Notes under the pieces: model-generated
Seen by the model: the letters and a program-made list of their open reading frames with translations, nothing else
Told to the model about the DNA's origin: nothing
Databases searched by the model: none
Assembly (NCBI GenBank): GCA_031769625.1
Contig: JAUIMM010000115.1
Span: 14,864,501 to 14,928,500, forward strand
Reading direction: 5' to 3'
Origin: Taudactylus pleione
Lineage: Eukaryota > Chordata > Amphibia > Anura > Myobatrachidae
Length of the DNA stretch: 64,000 bases
Part shown: in pieces, positions 55,995-64,000 of the stretch
How positions within the stretch are numbered: position 1 is the stretch's first letter
Layout of the letters: each line of letters opens with the position of its first letter
Position numbers and translations under genes: made by a program

Positions 55995-57393
55995 AGTGTT
56001 CTCCCCAGAACACTGAAGAAGTAGCCGGGTGGGGGACTTAGCAATAATAAAATGTTTTAAGTCCTGACCTTATAATGATTTAAACTTGGGGCACTCTCCT
56101 TGGATCCAATACGGTGCAACCCCGTACAACCTACTGCCTGGAACTCCCTCCTGCCCCAATGCGCTACGTCCCGCCGTCCTGAACACTCACCATCGTGTCC
56201 TTATAGCCGGAGGACACAGATGCCAGAGCCAGTCATGTATATACCCTGTTAAATTAAGCGCCCCTGACAAATTAAGGGACTAGCGCCCCCTCCCCCCATA
56301 GTTTAGGAAAAACAGAAAATTAGACATTTGCTCCCTTTCCCATCACATATAAAAATCAAGATAGATAATGAAAAGAGGCTGGTACTCCCTAGTTGAATAA
56401 CAGCATGACTGGGTGCCTTCTGTGGTAGACAAGGTATGTAGCAGACGTAGAGCAGCAGCACTCACAGGACTTTCAAGACAGAAAGGTTATATACACATAA
56501 AGCGATATCAAGTTTTCAGTTTAATGACAGTCTGCCAAGCATTTTGCTTTGCGGACGCACTAATGACCAAGGGTCCCTCTCCCTTCAGCAGCAGCACACA
56601 CTTCGGATCACATTAGTAACAAAGATCCAATCTCTAGCACGGGAACCCTCCTAAATCTGGCTCTACCTGCCCTCCTTTATTATGAGACACTGTTGTGTCA
56701 CAGAGTCCAGACTCCAGAGCTCTGCGCGGATGTCCTGATTGACTGCAGAGACTCCGCTTGGATAGGCTGCAAAGACTCCATCCCATGAAGGGGACGGTCC
56801 CACTGGTGATAACTGCCTCGCAGCTCGGGGTCACATCCGGCATCCATGTCCGTGGTGTCGAATCGGATCACTAGCTATGGCCAATGAATTCAGGTCTTTC
56901 TTGGTCACCCCCAGGCTTTGTCTGTTATAACCTACATATGATCATGTGAAGAAAAGAGACACTGGATACGAATGTGTATATGTAACCACAAGCATCTCCT
57001 CCTCTCTGCTTTATTTAATAGACAGACTCACATTTATAGGCTCCAAGTATCACATCTGTTGTTCATTATATGCATTGAAACTGATGAGCTGGCAGTCTCA
57101 AGACTTCCTTAGATTTGAATAACATTCCCATATATGTACATATGCTTTGCTGTGCATATGTGATAGCTCTGTACAATGAATTAACCCTCTCCTGTCCTGT
57201 ACATTTACTTTCAATGAACACGTGGCACACTTTAAAACAAAATGGCTTCTATACTTCCACAGTGGCAACAAGGACACGTTGAGGGTGACATGGCGACAGG
57301 GGACGCGGCGCATTGGGGCGGGAAGGGAGTGCCGGGCGGTGGGCTGTTTCTGTTGGGCAATGCACCCAAACAAAGCAGCCTGGGTAGAACACT
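55995..57393. mobile_element. AGTGTTCTCCCCAG-family element, perfect 7-bp TSD
   Basis: The left end AGTGTTCTCCCCAGAACACT and right end GCCTGGGTAGAACACT bound 1.4 kb, with GCAGAAC repeated exactly at 55988-55994 and 57394-57400. The segment at 56025-56090 matches the copy at 50714. The extra length comes from insertions, including a Penelope-like fragment. No transposase. Confidence 0.75.
56340..56620 (-). mobile_element. Possible Penelope pseudo-LTR fragment
   Basis: GCAGCAGCACTCACAGGACTTTC-like sequence followed by CAAGACAGAAAGGTT resembles, in order, the segment at 59990-60030 next to a recognisable Penelope element. No RT or GIY-YIG sequence is present. Confidence 0.35.
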
Positions 57394-57400
57394 GCAGAAC

Positions 57401-57630
57401 AAAGGGGTGTTTAATACTTTCGAGAGTAAGAACTCAACATCCATTGCTATATTGATTTGTATTTCTAAACTTCTGGCTGGCGGTCCAACCATTTTATATA
57501 TGTGATTTTACTGCCTTCTCATTTTTAGCTCATGTGTAAGTGTAAACCTGTTTATTAAAACATTTTTTGGTGAAAACAGTGTTGAGCTATATTTTTCTAC
57601 GGTCTCCTTTTTATAAAGAAATGCTTATAG
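57401..57630 (+). other. LYRM4 intron spacer
   Basis: AT-rich, nothing identified. Confidence 0.5.
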
Positions 57631-57633
57631 GTT

Positions 57634-57815
57634 TAAAGGGCATATTTAAGAACAAGTGATATTCTTATTATCACTCGTTACAGATCATAAATGGTGCTCC
57701 AACCAATCAGCTCCTAACTCAATTTTCAAACATGAAGGCTAGGCGTTGATTGGTTGGAGCACCATTTAAGATTTAATAATAACAAGAATATCACTCGTAA
57801 TTAAATATGCTCCTA
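57634..57815. mobile_element. Near-palindromic MITE, ends GGGCATATTTAA
   Basis: ACAAGTGATATTCTTATTAT and ATAACAAGAATATCACTCGT, with AATGGTGCTCCAACCAATCA and its partner inside, fold into one hairpin. It resembles the GGGGTATATTTACTAAA family in plan but not in sequence. Confidence 0.7.
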
Positions 57816-57976
57816 AATTTCAAATAAGTGTATTTAATCCTTATCTGCTAAAAATGTTGTGGGATTTTTTCACCTGAGGAATATCTCCAGTCTATCAATT
57901 TGGAAGAAATAATAATTTTTACATTTTCCAGACACTAATGGTGCTATTTTGTTATTTAGGGTAAAGCACTATTGTT

Positions 57977-58135
57977 GAGGTTCCTAAACTCCGCCATTAC
58001 AGTCCACATTTTAAGGATATTCATGCTTGAGCACAGGTGACTTAATTAGTTTCTCAGTCAATTTGATTTAACCATCTGGACTCAAGCATGGGTATCCTTA
58101 AAACATGGACTGTAATGGCAGAGTTTTGGAACCTC
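57977..58135. mobile_element. hAT-like foldback MITE
   Basis: GAGGTTCCTAAACTCCGCCA and its right-hand complement GAGTTTTGGAACCTC bound 159 bp. The arms continue through ATTACAGTCCA and TTAAGGATA. The TGAGCACAGGTGACTTAATT segment is shared with 51020-51491. Confidence 0.7.
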
Positions 58136-58880
58136 TGCAATTCTGTATATGCAGTTTTTGAAGTGTCAACTGTAAAGATCATCACAGCGCTGAAAAAAGT
58201 AAATAATAATTTCATTCATTTTTATGTTATTGGGTATTCCGTGCCACGCATTTGCTTTTTTTTAAACTTCATATGAGTAGGGTGCGATCATATAATAATA
58301 TATTTATTTTATACCACTTTTGTTAATGTATACATTATAAAATACTATATTAAACTATCTACATAACTGACTTTAATGCCCCTATTGTCTTCCTCTATAT
58401 TAATAAATATTTCCATTTCTTGATGTAAATTATAATATTTTAGGCTATTTGTACTTATCTACAAGAACTCTGCTTTCCTTTTGTGTGTCATGTATTACTA
58501 TTGAGTTCATACAGATACATTTTGAGGATTACAAGCAGCAATGGTCGATTAAGAAGCACTATTATTTTATAATAATGATGATAATAATGTAAATCTAGGT
58601 CCAGCTACAGTAATATATGGTTATATGTACATGGCACATCTGTTAAAATAAAACTATATGCTATGTATTACTATTGAAAGTTAATTTGGTAGTACTCCTG
58701 TTGCAATGGGCATTGGGTCAATAAATGACCCACATCTTTGCACTCAACATTCTGGCCTGGTTACTTCCCTTGCTGGCACCTATTTCTATTGTGGTTTTTT
58801 CATGCAAGACTTTGGGGCAACCATTCACTGTTTGTGTTGTGGAACATCCTAACGCAGAACTAGTTGTGACTTATACTGCT
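58136..58880 (+). other. LYRM4 intron, AT-rich
   Basis: No exon or complete repeat identified. The open frame starting at 58725 is not conserved sequence as far as I can tell. Confidence 0.45.
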
Positions 58881-58885
58881 TTTAT

Positions 58886-59700
58886 ACCAAAGTTCCGGGT
58901 CTTGCCCGGAGGTTGGAACAGGGTTCCAATCCGGATCAGACCCGGAACTTCCCCGGCGCCGACCAGGGATATTCCTGAGTCTGCGCCTTTCACACCGGAG
59001 CCATTCTAAGCCCGTCTCCCTCCCCGCAGCCATTCTAATCCCGTCTTCTCCCTCCCAGCAACCTTCATCTGCCCGCTTTCTCCTTCCCCACAGCCTCGCT
59101 TAGCCCGCCTTTTTCCTCCCCACAGCCATGCTTTGCCTGCCTTCTCCCTCCCCACAGCCCTTGTAAGCCCGCTGACCAGGTCCTCCATCGTCCCACAGCT
59201 ATTGTGACAGGTGGTGCTATTCCTCTCCCCCTCCTGGTTGTATGTTCCTCAGTGCGAGCACCTGTGCTCCGTAAACCAGTTGAAGCGGGAAAGTTGCAGG
59301 GAGAGCCAGGGACTCGGCACTGGTTACACTACAGCAGGAGTCCGTCTGTGAGCAGTGTTGCGCTTATCTGCCTGCCTCACAGCCACCGTGACCTGCTCTC
59401 TCTCTCCCTCCCCACAGCCCTTCTAAGCCCCTGCAGCCAGAACAGCCCCCCCCATCCCCATGCAGCCATATGTCCCGTTCACCTTGCAGTATAGTCTGAA
59501 TCCTCCCCCTTCCCTCCTGCAGTGTAGCCCGAAACCCCCCTACCCGCTGTAGATAGAAATCCACCTTCCTCCCAAGTCCCTACAGCCTGAACAGACCCCC
59601 TCCCTTCCTCCTTCCTCAGAAAAAAAAAAAAACCCACCTCCCCCCTGTATTCACAACAAGCTCACCTTCCCCCCTTGCAGCCAGAACCAGAAGCATCTAT
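58886..59700. repeat. C-rich degenerate tandem array
   Basis: At 58995-59180 about six units of roughly 33 bp (CCTCCCCACAGCC...TAAGCCCG) follow one another. A second looser block at 59390-59690 has the same words. Just before the array, CCGGGTCTTGCCCGG and GATCAGACCCGG near 58906-58948 form a hairpin-like end. Confidence 0.7.
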
Positions 59701-59811
59701 ATAGTAAGTCAAACTGACAAATTAATTTATTTTTATTATATATCACCTACATACAGTATAGATAGATAGGTCTATCTATTTACACACACACATTATATAT
59801 ATATATATATA

Positions 59812-59861
59812 TGGGCATTTTGCTGTTCATGTGGAGTGCTAGCCCCATTTTGTTTATACAC

Positions 59862-59912
<51 letters not shown>

Positions 59913-59952
59913 AAAATGGGGCTAGCACTCCACATGAACAGCAAAATGCCCA
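59812..59952. repeat. Perfect 47-bp inverted repeat around (AT)n
   Basis: Arms 59812-59858 (TGGGCATTTTGCTGTTCATG...) and 59906-59952 are exact complements, with a 47-bp AT tract between. It sits exactly at the 3' boundary of the - strand Penelope element. Confidence 0.95.
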
Positions 59953-60045
59953 GGTGCCATCAGAAGTATATGGATATTTATTGTATAGAAAGCAATGCTG
60001 CGGCACTCACGGGTCTTGTGAAGAAAGAATAACTCCAACTCAGGG

Positions 60046-60080
60046 AACGTTTCAGTCTTATCGACTTTTATCAAGAACTT
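60046..60080 (-). ncRNA. Degenerate hammerhead-like motif
   Basis: The - strand reads TTCTTGATAAAAGTC, a short loop, then GACTGAAACGTTCC. The GTC/GAC stem and TGAAAC box follow hammerhead order, but box 1 is TTGATAA instead of CTGATGA. Position near the element end fits Penelope pseudo-LTRs. Confidence 0.35.
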
Positions 60081-61359
60081 TTGTTAAAAAAGTGACAACC
60101 ACATACATTTATACAAACATAGCGTTTGCTGCAGACCAGTCCTACTTCTGCCTCTTGGCTGGTGCCTCCCCGCAGATAACGTCATCCATGTGCAACTCAG
60201 GCATCCCGGGGCACGCAATAACGTCACACGCTGCCGGAGCTTGGTGCTCCTTGTTGAATCACCTGACTAGCTAGCTGACACTCCCACCGGTGGGGGAAAT
60301 ACGCGATCATAGGCAAAAATGACATAATATGCCTATACAAAAGAGAAGAACATATACAAACATTAGGGAAGGGTCCGCAGAGATGTAAATAAACACTACA
60401 CCACAAAAATAAAAGGACAGAAGAGAAACAAATAGAATGAATGCACGGAGTAAAGGGTGCTTTGCTAGGCAACAAAAAATAAAAACAAAACAAACAGAAA
60501 ATGTGTACATACATGGAGAATGTCAGATGTAACATAACACAAAGTGACACCAAAACTAGACATATGTACCAGATAAAATAAAAGTATATATACAAACAAA
60601 TAGTCAACATATATCCATATAGGAAACATATATTTAAAAAGTAAAGTGTCAATGTGGGATGGTCGGGCATGTACTATACAAACTATAGAAATGACATGCA
60701 AGGAGAAAAAAATGTCAGAAAAAAAATATAAATATTTAAAAAAAAAAAGGATAATGACACTATAAATTGATCCAAATCACCATCAAAGGTAAGATGGATA
60801 TAAAATACACTATGGTGCACCAAGTCAATATAGTGCAAACACCGAGTAGTGTGTACTGTGGTCTGAAGGTTATGGAGACAATCGTTGGAGAGATGCTACT
60901 GTGTCTGAAGGATACTGTGTTGTTGACTTACAACACCCGGTATTCTAAGGTGGTCTCCCATCCTTTTACTGACCAGGCCAACAATGTATTGCTTCCGAGA
61001 TCGGACGACAATCGGGCACATCCATTGTTGTATGATAGTAAGTATATAAGAATCCAAATGTCACAAGGAGCACGATCATCCAGCTCAAGCAACCCAATAA
61101 CCTGGTGACATGGCTGGTTGGTCCATAATAAAAAAAAAGTATCAAAAATATGAAATCTTAGACTAAGAGTGCCAATCCAAGAGGACCTGCTGGCAAAAAA
61201 TATGGCCAAATAGTCACCAATGAGAGGGAACAAGGACAGAGAAAGACGTAAAGACAACTGAGTGAGATGACAGAAACCACATTTATCAAAAGAAAGGGCA
61301 AAAGCAACACCATGGTAATCCAATATACGCATCAGCACTGGGACTGTCCACCTGAAAAA

Positions 61360-61990
61360 AATTATAATCACAGAAAACAAGCAAATGATAAAGTTTTGTT
61401 GAGGCCAAAAAGTGAAACAGAATTCATCCTGTGTATCCACCGTACCTCAAGTTGTAAAAGTTCCTTGTCCCTATCACCTCCTCTCTTGGAGGTGGGCACA
61501 TGATCGATTGCTTTATATGAAAGAGTAGCCAAGGAATGTCTGTGTTCACTGTAATGTCTGGCTACTGGCTGATCGATGTCCTTGCCATCCAGTGCCTGAT
61601 GAATGGCCGTCCTGTGCTGAGCCATCCTCACTCTTAATGTACACCAAGTCTTCCCTACATATTCAAGTCCGCAAGGGGCACCTAATCATATAGATGATGT
61701 ATTTGCTTGTACATGTGAGAACATGTCTGATGGGTATTCGTATGTCTGAATGCGGATGAACCACGTCTGGTGCTACTTCCAGGTATCTGCATGTCGTGCA
61801 ACCTGTGCACCTGTAACATTCTGGTTTCTTAGTGAGGAAGTGCGTGCTAGGGTTCAGAGAATATTTAGACACATCATTGTGCACAAGTTGGATATAAAGG
61901 TCAATGGGTGGTCCCTCATAGTCTACATGAGACCTGAGAAAGTCATGCATACACCTCAAACCTTCTGTCATGATCCAGTGCAAGAATTCC
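61360..61990 (-). pseudogene. Penelope GIY-YIG endonuclease and Cys linker
   Basis: Reading leftward: EEFLHWIMTEGLRCMHDFLR (end of an RT block), then after the deletion LVHNDVSKYSL, KKPECYRCTGCTTCRYLEV (the CxxCxxCxxC linker typical of the family), IIYMIRCPL, a frame change, YVGKT, then LRVRMAQHRTAIHQA and HYSEHRHS. IYMIRCP and YVGKT correspond to the GIY and YIG halves of the nuclease that nicks target DNA. A frame shift between these halves inactivates it. Confidence 0.8.
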
Positions 61991-61992
61991 TC

Positions 61993-62477
61993 TGTGGAGG
62001 ACGGTGAGCCGAGGGGTTCGGGTGACTAGGGGAGTGACTAGACTAGGTCTCCTAGTTGCGGCCAAACCCAGGTTTGGCTAGACCTGCCCAGAGGCGTGGA
62101 GTCTAACTCACTTGGTGGTTTTCTCCAGTGACCCCTCCAATTGGGATTTGGTTTTCAGCTGCACCAAGTGAGCAGGTCACGGCCCTCTGGACAGGTACCT
62201 GGGAATGGCAGAACCCGGAAACTATAATGAATGCAATATGACTGGAGGTGAATGGAATGAATGAACTCTGGAAATGGAACTGAATGCTATAACACAGGCA
62301 ATGACTGGGAACTCTGATCCCCAGCACACACAGCCGACCATGGAAGCTCGCAAAAAGCACCTAAGGCAGAATACACAGCCCCAACATCCATCACTTCACC
62401 AGACGTCTGACTGCAAGGAAGTCAGGGGAAGCTGGCAAGGAGGTGAGAGAGGCCGATCCTAGGCTGAACCCTGACAC
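61993..62477. mobile_element. Insertion with TGT...ACA ends, possible solo LTR
   Basis: Sequence beginning TGTGGAGGACGGTGAGCCG and ending GGCTGAACCCTGACA separates IPHKEG from EEFLHWIM of the Penelope RT. About 485 bp, non-coding, with TG...CA ends like an LTR. The target duplication could not be fixed, because only one Penelope copy spans this point. Confidence 0.45.
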
Positions 62478-62478
62478 C

Positions 62479-62812
62479 TTCCTTGTGCGGAATACTCGTA
62501 TAAAGTGATACAACATCAATGGTGCATAATAGGAGTCCAGTCGGTAGATTTTGTAACCCATGTAGCTTGTCCAGCAGTGCATTCGTATCTTTTAGAAATA
62601 TCGGTTCCTTCATAATTAGTGGCTGTTTGTAAAAGTCCAGAAATTTTGACACTACGCTATATAAGGTCCTCTAGCCGATATGATCGGACGACCTGGTGGA
62701 GATTGCAGAGACTTGTGGATTTTGGGTAGTGTATAGATTAAAAGGACTACCGGATTGTTTGTGATAAGCTGTTTTGCTATGTTGGTGTCAAAAACATTAT
62801 TGGACATCGATC
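62479..62812 (-). pseudogene. Penelope reverse transcriptase, N-terminal half
   Basis: The - strand reads NNVFDTNIAKQLITNNPVVL, then YTLPKIHKSLQSPPGRPIIS, VVSKFLDFYKQPL, LLLCTIDVVSLYTSIPHKEG. LPKIHK...PPGRPI and TIDVVSLYTSIP are the signature Penelope RT blocks, the latter with the first catalytic aspartate. A stop after SARGPYIA breaks the frame, and the C-terminal catalytic YIDD is not on this strand. Confidence 0.85.
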
Positions 62813-64000
62813 GGACTATGAGGGACCACCCATTGACGTTTATATCCAACTTTTGGAAAAGACACACGTAATTATTTTCTAGTTGACAATTCTTTTTTCT
62901 TACAAATGAGAAGTTGTGCCATGGGTTCTCACGTGGCACCCTCCTTTGCCAACACATACATGTTCTCTGTTGAAAAAAATTTTTTTGGGAGAATTGCAAT
63001 TTTAATCAACATCTTTTATTTTTCACGCGGTATATAGATGATATTTTTATTATTTGGTCTGGAACACAGGAAGATTTTATCACAATCGTGAACACCATCA
63101 ATTCATCACATGATCACATCAAGTTCACTTTTGATTGCAGTCATGAAAAAGTACACTTTCTTGATGTTAATATTACCTGGACTGGCACCTCATTTGATAC
63201 CACACTGTATAGCAAGCCCACTGACTGCAACACACTTCTCCACGCAGAGTGTCAACATCCTGTCTCCTTAATTAAGAGCTTGCCATTTTCACAGTTTTCG
63301 CGTGTGAAGTGGATAACTAATGATCCCATGAAAGCAGAGGAAGACATCAACAAGATGATGCTAAATTTCTCCAACAGGGGGCTACAACTGGAGGGATTTA
63401 TTATCTGCTAAAGAAAAAGCTTTGGTATAGACATCTGCGAGTGAACACAATGACGCTGCTGGATCAAAGAAAAGCAAACCAGTTTTGTTCATCAACCACT
63501 TCAATAGCGGGAGTAGATTTGTCAACACAACCACTAAAAAACTTTGGCCGATCATTAATACCGACTCCAGTCTCCCGGCACTTAAGAACACCAAGGTGAT
63601 GATTGGATATAAAAGAGGTAAAAACCTCAAGGACTGGCTTGTGCACAATGATGTTTCTAAATATTCTCTGGACCCTTGCAAGCACTTCCTCACTAAGAGA
63701 CCAGGATGTTACAGGTGCACAGGTTGCACGACATGCAGATACTTGGAAGTAGAACCAGACGTGGTACATCCGCTTTCAGGCATACTAATACCCATCAGAC
63801 ATGTTTCTCACATGTACAAGCAAATACATCATCTATATGATTAGGTGCCCCTTGCAGACTTGTATATGTAGGGAAGACTTTGTGTACATTAAGAGTGAGG
63901 ATTGCTCAGCACAGGACGGCCATTCATCAGGCACTGGATGGCAAAGACATCGATCAGCCAGTAGCCAGATATTACAGTGAACACAGACATTCCTTGGCTA
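62813..64000 (+). mobile_element. Penelope-like element, + strand copy, runs off the window
   Basis: It begins DYEGPPIDVYIQLLEKT at about 62815 and continues rightward with RT blocks, linker and GIY-YIG. It meets the - strand copy head to head at about 62812, so both lack their 5' regions. The window ends inside the endonuclease. Confidence 0.8.
62815..64000 (+). pseudogene. Penelope RT C-terminal half, linker and partial GIY-YIG
   Basis: In order: DYEGPPIDVYIQLLEKT, then in shifted frames LQMRSCAMGSHVAPSFANTY, RYIDDIFIIWSGTQEDF (catalytic YIDD, about 63031-63042), HEKVHFLDVNITWTG, TTLYSKPTDCNTLLH, LVHNDVSKYSLDP, RPGCYRCTGCTTCRYLEV and, near the end, CPL, LRVRIAQHRTAIHQALDGK. The catalytic aspartates are intact, but at least four frame shifts and stops (for example after 63411 and at 63842) prevent a product. 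Closely related to the - strand copy. Confidence 0.8.

Larger units (their letters stand above)
59953..62812 (-). mobile_element. Penelope-like element, - strand copy, deleted and interrupted
   Basis: From 62812 leftward: RT N-terminal half (62812-62479), an insertion (61993-62477), a short RT segment (61990-61890), then directly the Cys-rich linker and GIY-YIG endonuclease (61890-61360), and a 3' region with a hammerhead-like motif (60080-60046). The C-terminal half of RT including YIDD is missing: the reading jumps from GPPIDLYIQL to VHNDVSKYSL. Confidence 0.8.

Noticed and set aside
1..64000. CRISPR arrays, bacterial operons, rRNA or tRNA genes
   Set aside because: Tandem repeats present are minisatellites without unique spacers; there are no long uninterrupted genes, and no tRNA or rRNA core sequences were recognised.

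Overview
This window is nuclear DNA of a vertebrate, most likely a frog or another amphibian with a large, repeat-rich genome. The evidence for an animal host is one exon I recognise with confidence, the first coding exon of LYRM4 (ISD11, the LYR-motif subunit of the mitochondrial Fe-S cluster machine), at 54503-54653 on the + strand. It has a pyrimidine-tract acceptor in front and a GT donor behind. The amphibian call is inference from the mobile elements: many short inverted-repeat elements with 3-bp target duplications, a DIRS element with tyrosine recombinase, Penelope elements with hammerhead-like motifs, L2 and L1/Tx1 LINEs, and Tc1 and hAT derivatives. No prokaryotic genes, CRISPR arrays, rRNA or tRNA genes were seen.

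Layout. Positions 1-49000 are repeat-filled DNA with no exon I can recognise. Around 49100-49760 lies a CpG-richer stretch with a CCAAT box, a perfect CRE (TGACGTCA) and good splice donors on both strands. In human, LYRM4 lies head to head with FARS2 (mitochondrial phenylalanyl-tRNA synthetase), so I read this as their shared bidirectional promoter. LYRM4 would run to the right, with a non-coding first exon, an intron to 54502, the coding exon, and an intron filling the rest of the window. FARS2 would run to the left, with positions 1-49200 being its first intron. Only the LYRM4 exon is direct recognition; FARS2 is synteny inference.

Mobile elements, left to right: hAT-type elements (220-431, 1144-2475); a Tc1-type MITE (3980-4497); an L1/Tx1 LINE on the - strand (4752-8583) carrying two MITEs; MITEs at 9489-10074 and 10589-11187; Penelope termini with hammerhead-like motifs (11300-11830); a Tigger/MER2-like fragment (12885-13142); a Penelope 3' end (17915-19500) interrupted by a long foldback element and a MITE; an AP-1-site-rich minisatellite (21871-22600); a foldback Tc1 derivative (24663-25410); an L2 LINE (25480-29127) with a nested MITE; a near-complete but dead DIRS element (29154-34527); more MITEs and a Harbinger-type element (34886-38991); an L1-type 3' UTR with a nested L2 (39270-41168); and a dense MITE cluster (41640-48960). 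To the right of the promoter are nested hAT-like elements (50707-52512), further MITEs, and two Penelope copies arranged head to head (59953-64000).

Every transposon coding region seen here is broken by frameshifts, truncation, insertion or loss of catalytic residues. The window is therefore two probable gene introns, one promoter and a stratified record of transposition, in which nesting gives relative ages. Stretches described as empty were read and hold nothing I can identify; some may be old repeats that only a repeat library would name.
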